Source of the DNA: Diplosphaera chodatii | Lineage: Eukaryota; Chlorophyta; Trebouxiophyceae; Prasiolales; Stichococcaceae | Direction of reading: 5' to 3' | NCBI GenBank assembly: GCA_032358165.1 | Contig: JAALGY010000033.1 | Location: 2,604,001-2,668,000 of the forward strand | DNA: 64,000 nt | Shown: positions 36,101 through 47,300 of the stretch, piece by piece | Numbering within the stretch: position 1 is the stretch's first letter | Layout of the letters: each line of letters opens with the position of its first letter | The notes under the pieces: model-generated | What the model saw: only the letters and a program-made list of their open reading frames with translations | Database searches by the model: none | What the model was told of the DNA's origin: nothing | Made by a program: the position numbers and the translations under genes

Positions 36101-38934
36101 AGCCCCTGGCGGTGACATTCAGCTGCCGCTCCCAGCATCCGCACCGATGGAGTTCCGCACGCTTCCGGTGTGCCTCAGTGTTGACCTTGCTGCTACATGT
36201 CAAGGCACTGTGCCGTGTCCCACTGCTGCACTCATGGTCGCATGGTATGGGTCACTTGCAGCCAGGTTGACTGGCGGGTTGCGTGACAGGGCTGTCATTG
36301 GCGACGTGTGAGGGGCGCCCTGCAATAATCTGATGTTTGTCGGCTTTGTAGGAATACTTTCTGGAAGATCTGTTGGACATCCTGGAGTGGGTGGCGCAGG
36401 CGCTGCCTCAGGTATGCACAGGACGCTTTTTGAACATCCCAAAGAACCTTTATGCTGACCATTGAGGTTGCCGTGGAGCATTGCAGCAAACATGTCTGTG
36501 GACCCCGGATATGTTGCTCAGCACCATTTGTCAGCTGATTCGCAGGTGATGGATGCCCTGCCCAACAATGAGTTCGTCAATGTGGTCATCGTCTTCCTGG
36601 GCTCGCCTGCGTACATCAAGAATGCACACCTGCGCGCCAAGCTCATTGACGTGCGCACTAGGTTGCTGATCCACCGAGTGCCTGCTGTGGTATCGTCACA
36701 ATGCATTGCTGTCTGTCATCATGTGGCGTTCCCAAACTTACACAGGTGAATCACCGCTCTGTGCTTAAGCCACCACCAAGGGTGGGGTGCTGTGCCGCAG
36801 TTGCTCCATATCTGGGTGGCGCCAAACTTGGCAGAGGACCAGTCGTTCAATGCGCGCCGGTCGCCATCCATTGCAGCAGTCAGCCAGCTGATCGAGTGGC
36901 ATCCGCTCGTCCAGCAGAACATGGTGTGACGCTGCCTCGGGCATTGTGGCGGTGCGGGGTCTGGCGCGAAGGGCTGCAGATGTCAGTATCGAAGCCCGAG
37001 GGGTATTGTTCACCCTGCAGGTTCGGGGCTTGTTACAGCTGTTCCACGATGTGGAGCATACAGACCGCAGCAACACCTTTTACGAGAAGTTCAACACCCG
37101 CTACAAGGCTGGCGAATTCTTGCGTAAGTGGACTGCAAGAGAAACTATGCTCAGATGCTGTACAACTGTCTTCATCATTGCCTCTAGTCTCCACCTCTTC
37201 ACCCCGTAGATGTCACTCATGATTGACTGTGATGTCGGCAGTGTACCTGTGGACCATACCGGCGCACCGAGATGTGTGGAAGGCGCTGGCAGCAGAGCAG
37301 GGCGGCAAAGGGCTCTACCTAGCATTTGCCGACGTCATCTGCAACGACAGCCAGTACCTGCTGGATGACGTCATCCGCAGCCTGCCCGAGGTGCCTGTGA
37401 CAGCTGTGTTGCTACGCCTGACTGCTGGTGGCAGGTGTGCCTCGCCGGCACAGCGGGGTGGAAGCGCCAGTGGCCTGCTGCACCAGCCCACAGGTGTGCA
37501 GCCACCTCAGTGCTGCGTATCGACCTATCGTTGCAGATCAGGGAGCTGGAGGAGCTGATGGCGGACACGGCCCGGTGGGATGCGCTGTCGCCGCAGGAGC
37601 GCAAGGAGAAGCAGCAGCAATTCAACAGCACAAGCAAGCGCCCCACCTTTCATGCACATTCACACCGCTGCTGGTGTCGCAGCCTGTTGCGCTACTCACA
37701 CACCTGCCGTCATCTGGCATTGCAGCGTGCTGATGTGGTGCCGTCGGTTTGTTGTGCTGCAGCACACAACCTGCAGGCGGACATCTACCTGGCGGGCGTG
37801 TATGTGAGGCTGCTGCGGAGGACCACCGAGGACATCACGCACACCTGGCTGCTGCCGGAGATGGTGGAGCGTGTCGCGAGCATGCTGACGTACTTCATGG
37901 ACGCGCTCGTCGGTATGCGCCTGGGAATCATTTATTCGTTTCACATCCATGCAGTCCACCTGTCAGAACACCTGCGCCTCACAGGCCAATGCTGACTTCT
38001 GTTGTAGACTGTGCCTCGCACTCACATTGCATGCAAGTCATTCCCTTTCTGAAGGCTGTCAGGATGCTCACTTTTGCAGGCAAGCAAAAGCGGAAGACCC
38101 TGCGGGTCCGGGATCCGGAGAAGTACCGATGGAGGCCGCAGGAGCTGCTGTCCGAGCTGGCGCACATCTACCTGCACCTGTCCGCCGCTGACACGCAGGG
38201 CAGCTTCGTGGCCGCGATCGCCGCGGATCAGCGCTCCTACCACGAGGGCCTCTTCTCCGAGGCTGCAGATGTGGGTTGCCTCAGGCCCTGCCCTCGTGCC
38301 GCCCTCTGCTCATCACGTCTGCTGCCAGGACCGGGTGGCGTGCGGCATGTTGCAAGGAGGGGAGCCCCTGTGTTTGCTCACTGGTCAACTGCGCTCGCGC
38401 CACCTGGTGCAGGTGCTGCGCAAGTACGGGCTGCTGAGCGAGGACGAGGTGGATGCCATGGAGGCGCTGGGGGAGTCGGTGGGCATGGCCCGGCTGTCCG
38501 CGGCGCAGGAGGAGGACCTGCTGGGCGACGTGCCCGACGAGTTCCTGGACCCGCTGCTCGGCACCGTCATGCAGGTGGGGTGCCCCTCGTGCCCAGCGCA
38601 AACAAGGCGCACCCCAGGCTGTGCTGCAGGCATCTGCAGCGGGCCCTCACCTGTTGCCGGTGCTGGGCACGCTCGGACATGTTGGTGCAGTGCAGCTGCC
38701 CTCAGCAGTGCTTTCATCACCTGCCGTTGCCAGGATCCGGTCACGCTGCCGGGGTCCCAGATGACGGTGGAGCGCTCCACCATCGAGCGCCACCTCCTGT
38801 CAGCGAAGACGGACCCCTTCAACCGGTCGCCGCTGACTGTGGACATGCTGCAGCCCAACGCCGAGCTGAAGGGCCAGATTCAGGCCTGGAAGGCGGCGCA
38901 GCGGCAACAGCAGCAGAACCAGGCAGTTGACTAG
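33155..38934 (+). CDS. UFD2: Ubiquitin conjugation factor E4 (UFD2, U-box)
   Basis: E4/E3 ubiquitin ligase that extends ubiquitin chains with CDC48/p97 in protein quality control. More than 20 exons run in phase from [20 protein letters not shown] to the stop at 38932-38934. Core landmarks are [33 protein letters not shown] (a UFD2-core signature), [65 protein letters not shown], then [14 protein letters not shown] and the U-box [39 protein letters not shown]. The U-box is intact. The join after 37633 is weak: its best fit is a GC donor (ACAA|GCAAGC) with exon restart at 37763. The alternative restart is 37777. Confidence 0.93.
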
Positions 38935-40173
38935 CGTTGTTGACGATGGCCTGCACACCATTGCACTCCTATTCGTCATGCGTGTGTGTACTATGAGGAA
39001 CACATTCTTTTGCCTGACGTTGGAGCAGGAGCTGGCCTAGTCAATTTGACCGTGTGCTGCACAACCAAAGGGACTGGACAAGTCGACCAGTGTCTACCCG
39101 CTCTCTTGGTCTGTAGGGTTTGGGCTGACAGGGCAATGCATGTGCAAGCTTGCGGACGGTGCTTCGGTGCAGATTTGTGATCCGCAGCGTCGGCACGACA
39201 GACCAAAGCAACAAGGCGCTGCTGGAGGTGCAACTATCGAGCAGACCGTCCCTGTAGTCGGACAGAGTTGAGGCGGAGCGTGAGTGGTGACAGGACAACA
39301 CCTGGTTCACCACAGTCCTATGGCCCTTGGGGGCTGGGACATCTGGGCAGCCAGCAACCATTCGACACAGGCGAGGAACAACGAGCGCCATGCTGAAGTA
39401 GACCGCTGAGTGCTGTGCAGAGTAGACCGTGGCCAGTTGTCGGGTGGAGCATGGCGTGCATGTCGACCTCGGCGGCAGGCTTTCACGCAGGATTCGCGTT
39501 CAAGAAACAAGCACTTCGCGACATGCATGCACACAGCTAGATGTTGACAGGATCACAACAGAGCTGGTACCTGGTGACCTGATCATGACATCAGTCACAC
39601 CTGGACACACTTTTGCTCCGCAGCCAGCTGTGCAGACGGGTCGTCTAGCACCCGCTGCAACTGCTTGACTACGATCCGTGCACCACTGCTGTGGTCCACC
39701 GTCAACACACCTAGCCGCCACTACGGTTGCATGGCTGTGCTTTGACACTTTTGGAGCTTTCTGACGCACTTTCGTGACGTTGGACGCTGCTGCATGCAGA
39801 CGGTCACGCACCGCCAATGTGGAGCGCAGCAGAGGCAGGCCAGTTGCAGGGTTGCCGACCAGCAGACAGCGGTGGGACCGCCGCGGCACAGGCGGCCGCC
39901 GGCCGCGCACCTGCACAACGCAGCGTTTTCAGGTGCTGATGGCCAAACCATGATCTCGACGTTGGTGTACGTCTGACACTGTGCACATTTTGACGGCTCC
40001 CTGACCAGCTCGCTGCACATGCAGGCGGCAGATGGCGGCATCGGCACCGCCGACAGCCAGTGGTGCATGCGCATCATGGTGGGGCGGGCGCACTGGGGCC
40101 ACCGCTCAATGGGCAGCTGCTGCGGGTGATTGCTGCCAGCGGTATTGGCGGCTCTGGGCGGGAGGAGGTTGCC
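38935..40173. other. Spacer between UFD2 and CBM20 gene, possibly with 5' exons
   Basis: No gene proven. An ATG at 39819 opens an Ala/Gly-rich frame (WSAAEAGQLQGCRPADSGG) with a donor at about 39932. A second stretch after the acceptor at about 40028 could join it to the CBM20 gene in phase, which would make this its 5' end and transit peptide. The remainder, roughly 38935-39800, shows nothing recognisable. Confidence 0.35.
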
Positions 40174-41752
40174 ATGCCAGTTCCCCGAAGCGTCAGCAGC
40201 GCCCCGACAGGCGATGCACCATACCTGGAGTTTCCGTCGCGCACTCAGCGGGACCCTGAACCGCCCGGGGATCCACCCCTCATCAGAGTCAGGCAAGCAG
40301 CCGGACCTTTGGTACACTGGCAAGTGCTGTTGATACATGCAGCTTGTCAGCTGGGCGTGCAAACACAGTGTCACACGGACAATGTCTCTGTCCTGCAGGC
40401 TCTCGGTGCATTACAGAGTGCACTCCAGGCAGATGCTGTGCATCGGCGGCTCGCAGATCCCCTTTGGCTGGTCGTTCCTGTCGATTGCCAAAGTGCCAAT
40501 GCAGTGGAGCGACGGTGACATCTGGACAACAGAGGCGAGCCACATGTGATGGCGTATGCGCAGTGGGCTGACAGTCATACCATTTCGTTCCATTTCCCAA
40601 TGTTAAACATGGACCCAAGGCAGGCTGCATACCAGCTGCGTCCTGTTTGGTTGCCTGAGCTGGGATCCGTTGCCGCAGGTGGAGTTGCCAGCGGGCTCTA
40701 GGGTTGAGTACAAGTATGTCATCATGGAGGAGCAGGTGGGTGGGCTCTGAGGTTGTGCGCAGACTGATGCCAGCTTGGTGCAGGCTGGGACAGTGTGCTG
40801 CAGACGATGCTGCGGACTGGGGTCAAGTCGCGTCCAATGGCGATCACAGGACTGGACGAGCCAGGTGAGCGAGGATGCGGAGGGCATCGTCAGCTTCCGG
40901 TATCGCACGCAGCCGGACGACCCGCCCGACGTGCAGACCATCCAGAAGCAGATGGCGATTGTCGCCTGGCAGCCCGGCCCCAACCGCGTTGTCCAAGTCC
41001 CCGACCTGGTACACTGAATATATGGACGGCCCACCTTGTTGTCCCTTGAGCAGAACCGCGTCAAAAGCAGCAGTGCCACGACCCTCGGCAAAGGTGTTGG
41101 TGCCTGTGCCGCTGGTCTCAAGGCCAGCCCCGTCAATGCTGGATCGTAGCCTCGACGCATGGTGCAGGAGGAGGTGGGGTCCCTGAAGGACGGGGAGGTG
41201 CGCGAGCGGGAACCGGCGCGCTCCCTGCAGCAGCAGCAGGGGCAGAGCCAGCAGCAGCGGTCCGGCCGGCAGTACGGACAGCAGGCCTTTGGCCAGGGCC
41301 TGCGCAGTCAGGTGCAGAGTGGTGTACACACCGGCTGATGCCTTCTGCCATGAGTGTGAGCGTCATGTTGGCAGTGGGTTGCCTGGCCACCATGGAGCAC
41401 TGTGACCGTGCAGCAGCCAGCGGCAGCATCAGGCGCAGCAGGCGGCAGGGATGCCGAAGCAGAAAAGGATCCGTTGGCAGGCACTTGGGAAAAGCTCTAC
41501 CTGGTGGACCGGGATCCTTTGGTGGAGCGCCGTGACGTCTGGGTGCGCACACCATGGTCTTGCACGTTTTGCACCCTGTTCAGACGGCGGGATGACATGA
41601 TGCAGACTGCTTGAGCAAGCCACAGTTACCGACGCAACCCTGCCAGCTTCGGTGACCTCACAGCAGGAACTGCACCTCCATGCAGGGACTTCCTGCCTCA
41701 GGCCCTCGGTTGAGTGGGAACCCACTGGAAGGCCTCCGCTTCGACAGCTGAC
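40174..41752 (+). CDS. Starch-binding CBM20 domain protein
   Basis: Carries a family 20 carbohydrate-binding module, which binds alpha-glucans such as starch. Pieces in order: PPLIRVRLSVHYRVHSRQML, CIGGSQIPFGWSFLSIAKVP, MQWSDGDIWTTE, VELPAGSRVEYKYVIMEEQ, DWTSQVSEDAEGIVSFRYRT and IVAWQPGPNRVVQVP. Exons: to 40292, 40399-40534, 40679-40735, 40850-41008, 41168-41311, 41414-41542, last exon 41694-41752 or alternatively up to 41879. Two introns fit only with GC donors (CAG|GCAAGC at 40293; GAG|GCGAGC at 40535). The C-terminal part is Gln-rich and then GTWEKLYLVDRDPLVERRDV. No catalytic domain is visible, so the partner or substrate is unknown. A plastid location is inferred. The start is uncertain. 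Confidence 0.75.
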
Positions 41753-42287
41753 AGCGGTTGGCAGGCCCAATGACCACAGCCTGCTGGTGGTGGTTTGCGA
41801 TATTGCCATCGAGCAACCTGGACGAAGCAGCCCACCCCCAGCTGGTGACTGCCCGACCTTTCGGTTGCAACCTGGATAGACCTGGGGTTGGATGCAATTA
41901 CACCTAGGGACCGTGATGAGATCTGAGCGCTTGTGTGTATGTCCTGATACTGCTGGTATGCGTCAGATCACGGAGCAGTTGAGCTCTTAATTTGTTGGGA
42001 CGCTCTTTACATACTGTTGTAGATAGACCGCGCCGGGTTTGCTCTTCTCTGACGACAATGCTGGTTGCTCTTGATCAAGAGGCTTTGCTCGAGCGTGACG
42101 ACCCCAAACTCAAACCACAATTCTTGCTGCTACGAATGCTCCCGGTCTGTGCACGCTGCAATCGCCCGACCTGCGCCGATCCTGGTTGTGCTGCAGACGC
42201 TGATGTCTGCAGGTGTCGCCACGACCACCTGCCGGCAGTTGCAATCATGCGTGTGGATGTCTGCGGGGCAGGCTGTTGTGGCGGCTG
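41753..42287. other. Convergent spacer, CBM20 gene to TIGR01589 gene
   Basis: Holds the alternative last exon of the CBM20 gene (frame open to 41879) and 3' flanks. No other gene recognised. Confidence 0.4.
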
Positions 42288-43712
42288 TCAAGTGACGGCA
42301 TCCCCGTCAGGCGGTGCATCATCGGCGCTGCTGCCGCCGCCCAGGTCGACCTCCGCATCCAGCTGCGGCTGGTGCTCCGGCCCCATCAGATCCTGCCCCA
42401 TCGCCATCAGATCCGACATGGAGAAATTGCGCGGGATGTCATCACCGCCTGCGCCCTGCAGGTCCGCATCCCAGAAGACTGCTGTCAGTAAGCGGAGAGT
42501 TGCTCTCGCACGGCAGGGTACTGTTACGGCAGGGGACTTTCGAATCCTGCGTCCGTCGCAACAGATCTGCACACAGTGACCCATGCATGGCGCTGTCTCA
42601 GGTGCACCTGGTCGTGGCTGGCGCTGGGGAAGGCGTTGTGCAGCGGGCTGTGGCCCAGGCCGACGAGGTTGTCGGAGCTGGGCATGCCGTGGCCCATGCC
42701 CAGATGGCCCACCACCGAGGAGTCGCCGGTGAACAGCGCGGGCGAGGCAGCGGCTGCGGTGGTGCTGAGCCCATGTACCTGTGCACATGACCAGTCACCA
42801 TGAACGGCAACGGCATCCAGGAGTCGCTTTTGCGAGAGCAACACCGCTGCATCAGGAGCGGTTCCTCCCCCTGGGCGCCACTGGCACCGACCTGCATGTC
42901 GCCCAGGTCTGCAAGGTCTGGCGTCGCAATGCCGCCGCCACCGCCGCTGCTGAAGCCGCCACCCCCCGAGTCGCCCTGCGGCAGCATAGCCGCTGACGCG
43001 GGCACCGCGCCGCTGGCTGGCACGGCGGCGCCGGCTGCGCTGGCTGATGGCTGCGCTGCTGCCGCTGACAGGCTGACGGCTGGCTGCATGCCGGGCATGC
43101 CCTGGAGGGCCACCCCCTGCTGCGTCTGCTGCGCCGCTGCTGCCTGCGCTGCGAGCTGCGCCTGCTGCTGCCGCCACGCATTCTGGCAGTGCGACACGAT
43201 GTTGACCTGCTGGTCCAGCAGGTGGTTGAACAGCACGATCTGGTCCTTCAGCTTCAGGCGCGTGTAGTACGACTGGAAGAACTGCGGGTTCTGCTCCTCC
43301 AGTTTCTGTGCACAGAAGCAGAACAGGCTCACGGCGGGACCTGGTGACGCAGTATTCGAAGCCACAGTGGTTTCTAGTGAAGTGACATGGTAAAGATGTT
43401 AGGCACTATGGCTTGCGCAGCATTTTGCCTGCTATAAAGCTGCTCAACAAACGCGCAGTCACTCACCTGCCATACTAGGCCAGTGAAGCCCGGTTCAATC
43501 TTCGCCTGGCTTTGCAGCGTGCTGACCACTTCCTTCTGGCTCATGTACATCTGCAGGCACCGCTCGATGAGGTTCTGCACAAGCTGGATGTCTGAGGTGG
43601 AGACCCTGCGGCTTTCCGCTGGCACGGCGCCGTCGGCTGCTGGACCCTCCGCTGGCAATGCTGTTGACACCGGTGGCGTGGCCGCTGCTGAAATGGCGCC
43701 AGCCCCGGACAT
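42288..43712 (-). CDS. Plant A_thal_3526 / TIGR01589 domain protein
   Basis: Protein with the plant-specific domain of unknown function A_thal_3526 (TIGR01589). Exons 43712-43467, 43305-42892, 42778-42608 and 42455-42288 join in phase to 332 aa. The conserved domain spans the first intron: SDIQLVQNLIERCLQMYMSQ, KEVVSTLQSQAKIEPGFTGL and VWQ, then KLEEQNPQFFQSYYTRLKLK and DQIVLFNHLL. The rest is Gln/Ala-rich and Gly-rich low complexity, with a short motif IPRNFSMSDLMAMGQDLMG near the C-terminus. Together these suggest a nuclear regulatory protein, which is inference only. The ATG at 43712 was chosen. The frame is open to an ATG at 43892. Confidence 0.82.
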
Positions 43713-44392
43713 GGACCGACCGCCGCCAGATGCCGCTCCTGGACAGGCTGACCGGTGGTGCGGCAAACCAGTAGCCAGAGGAATGCAGGACGATTCAAAA
43801 GCATACGAGATGTCTAGCACCGCGACCGTCAGGTGCCCGAGCAGGCACTTGTGTGTTGCCACACACGACGCTGTTGCAGCCGAATCACCCAACTATGGTG
43901 TAAACTGTGTGCGGCAGGTCGCAGCAGCCTGCTTTTAAATGCTTCCCATGTCATGCATGACCCAATCAGATTACAAAGTTGCGACTTGCGACAGGCCTGC
44001 AGCTGCGTAGAATGCTTGCACTCTGCAAGTCAGCATGCCTATCAGGATCAGTGATCAGGTAAGCTACAGGGGGCTCTGCACCCCCGTTCTCGGGTTTCCA
44101 GGAATGCATCGGTCCCTGAGAAGCTGGCTTTCGACTTCTCGCATCGACACCTGCCAAGATCTGGTGGGTCCACCGATTATGTTGTCGTGCAAGTGGTCTT
44201 GATGTGCGCTGTGGGTGTCGAGCGACGTTGCGGAATGTTGGTAGGCGTCGGAGTCAGGTTCTGCACCACAGATCGGAGGCTCGAAAGGTTTTGAGGAGCA
44301 GCAACAGCGCAGGCGGCCGCCGGGCTTGAGACCAGCTGGTGTCCTGTCACCGAATATATTGTGCACTCTGAGGCGCATCGCAGCTCAAGACT
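43713..44392. other. Divergent spacer, TIGR01589 gene to OSCA gene
   Basis: About 680 bp. It may include an N-terminal extension of the minus-strand gene up to 43892. No other gene recognised. Confidence 0.4.
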
Positions 44393-47300
44393 ATGGTGGC
44401 CACAGGTGATTGTCGTTCCCAGGTGTCGCTGACGTCGTGCAGTGCAGCATGGGACTGCTGATGCGTGGCAAGCATGCTAACCCGTTTGCCGTTATGCCGC
44501 AGCCAAGTCCTTTGCAACTGCCTTCGGCATTGACGCAGCCGTCGGATTCATCTGCTTCGCGGTGTTTTGCATCCTTCGCAAGCTTCGCACATGGAGGCGG
44601 TTCTATGCCCCCAAGCGGTACGAAACGGATGCTTCCGGTCCAAGCTCTTGCGTTTGCCTTTGCGATTGACACGCGCAACTGCAGCGTCGCTGGGTACACC
44701 CTGCTGCGACGCCACACGTACCCCAGCTTGGGGTCATTGCTGCATGCATGCCTGTCTGGCTCCCAGAACAGTGCAACACGGCATGCAAGCGGGAGCACAA
44801 CTAGTCTATGGTGGCATTCGCCCTCTGTAGACTGAGATGTCAAGCAGACATTCTGTGCGTGTGTTGCTGCAGGTACCTGACTGCGGAGCAGCAGCCGACC
44901 CGGCCCAGGCGGACGGGTTGGGGTCTCTTCAGCTGGATTGGCCCGACAGTTGCCTACAGCGAGGAGGAGGTGCTGCAGGTGGCAGGCTGGGACGCAGTGG
45001 TATACCTGCGCATTCTCAAATTCGGTGAGGCAGCAAAGCTGTAATAAGGCACATGCATGTCTACATGGCGCATGCGGCCGCTGTCCCTCTTCAGGCCAAG
45101 AGTGCATGTCTCCAACCCAGCACTGCGTTGCATCGCAGGCACGGTGGTGTTTGCATTCCTGACCTTCTGGGCGTTTGTCGTGGTGCTGCCCACAAACATC
45201 GCAGGGGTGAGATACTTGCCGTCAGGTGGATGCAATTTCATGGCATAATCAATATAGCTTCCTGTGCACAGCTGAGCTGACGTTAAACTTGTGAGCGGCA
45301 TTCAGGGGAACTACGTTGACCAGCTGACAAACAACAAACCGCCAGCAAGTCAGTTCACGTACTGGATCTCGCCTCCACCCCCGCCACTGGCGCCGGGGGA
45401 AAGCGCTCCGCCGCCAGGACCGGAGAGCAAGGTGCTCTGTGGGCCCTGGGACCATGTGCTCTTACAGAAGCTGCCTTGTCTGGGTGACCTCGCCATGCGC
45501 ACACGCCCAATAAGCCAGCATCAGTGTTTTGCAGGTTCCCAAATTCTACGATGATGTCCCGCCGGCCCCGGAGGGTCTGCTGTGGTGGAAGTACGCCCCC
45601 GGTGTGCCGCCGCTGCCAACCGTGGCCTCAGTTCTGGGCTCAGCCTTCAGCTCGTATCAGTGGCGTTATGATCCAGACTACACGCCCAACAGCTTTGAGT
45701 TCACAAACCTGGACAAGGTGAGCATGCAGTGAGGCAACAACTGCACAGCTTGATGCCGAGCCAGTGTGCCTGCACAGACACTCAGGTCGTCTGATCTGAT
45801 TGCAATTCCTCCCGCAGGCCAGCATGGCCAACATTCCGCCCAAGAGCGGCCTGGTGGCAGTGCACATGATCAGCGGCTGGGTCATGACGCTGTGGGTGCT
45901 GTGGGTGAGCGCATGTTTGCAATTGGGATACTGCTGTCAAGCTGCATATGCTGTCCTCAGCTGGCCCAGCGCGCCGTTTCACCTGATGTCGTTTGCGTGC
46001 AGATGCTGTGGCGGTACGCCAAGAAGAGCGTGGCGCTTCGCATTCGCTACCTGATCACGTCGCCCAAGGGCGCAGACAGCAACACGGTCCTGGTGCAGGA
46101 CATCCCAGGCGTCGGCTTTGGCACACAGGCAGAGCGTGTCAAGAGCGTAGCCCCCAAGTTCATTGCAAACAAGGTGCTGTGTCTTGGGTGCATGGCAGTG
46201 TTGCACTCTCTGACGACTTGACAGTTGCTTTGCATGTGAGCTTCTCTGGTTCAAAGGCACTGACCATGCAGACCTGTCACTGACACAGATCGAGCAGGGC
46301 ATTGAGAAGTCAGCGGCAGCGGCAATCAAGGCGGCTGACGCCGCGAGTCAGAAGGCGACGTCCGTGACTGGGTACAGAGACTAGCTGAGCAGCAGCCTGT
46401 CCTGTGCACACAGTAATCCAAACATGGAGTACGAGTTGAATAGGCAACATTTCACCTCTGGCACATGCAGATCGGGAAAGCTGGGCAGCACTGTCAACCC
46501 CTTATTTGACCACAACGAGAAGGTGCCATGAGTCAGCATGCCGTAAATAAATAGGCTCACCAGGCTGTGCTGCACATCATGCTGGAGCCCAAGAATGCCG
46601 GTGCATATCGACTTGACGTTGGCCTGCCTGGCTTGCAGGGCAGCGCCTCAGCCAGCAGTCATGACACCTTCAATGCTTGGAGCTCGGCGAAAGGCAAGCT
46701 GCAGGATCACAGCGTGGCCCAGGTGCTGCTCCTCGGAATGCTTCAGCCATCCCTGTTGTGTACGCTCTGGCAGCTGTACTGTGACGCTCTGCCCGGCCAA
46801 GTGCGTCAATGTGCGCCATTGCTGCACATGTTGATTCCGTGTGTGTGTATGTGCAGGTGGTGGAGCAGGAGTTCGATGAGCTGTTCCCAGGACAGGTGGT
46901 CGCCGTGCAGCCGGTGTACGATGTGCGCGAGCTGGAGCCGCTGGACAAAGAGTATGACAAGCTCAGCCAGAAGCTGTGGGACCTGGTGGGCGACTACTCG
47001 CGCAAGCTGCGCAACGACAAGAAAATCAAGAAGCGCAAACAGGTGTGCTTCTGCTGGCACTCCCTCCAGTGTCGATGGCCTACATCGGGAACGCACGACA
47101 GCCAGTCCGCGCTTTGCATCATCTTGTCATGTGGGACCTGGCAAAGGAGACCCTGCGGGGCTATGCAGCTCAACGCTGGCAACCATGCAAGCAAGTGTTG
47201 TCTCCTGCTACATCTGCAGGTCCGTGTGCTGGGCGCAACAATGGGGGCCTGGGGCCGCGAGAAGTACGGTCTGAAACCGGTCAAGAAAGACTGCCTGGAG

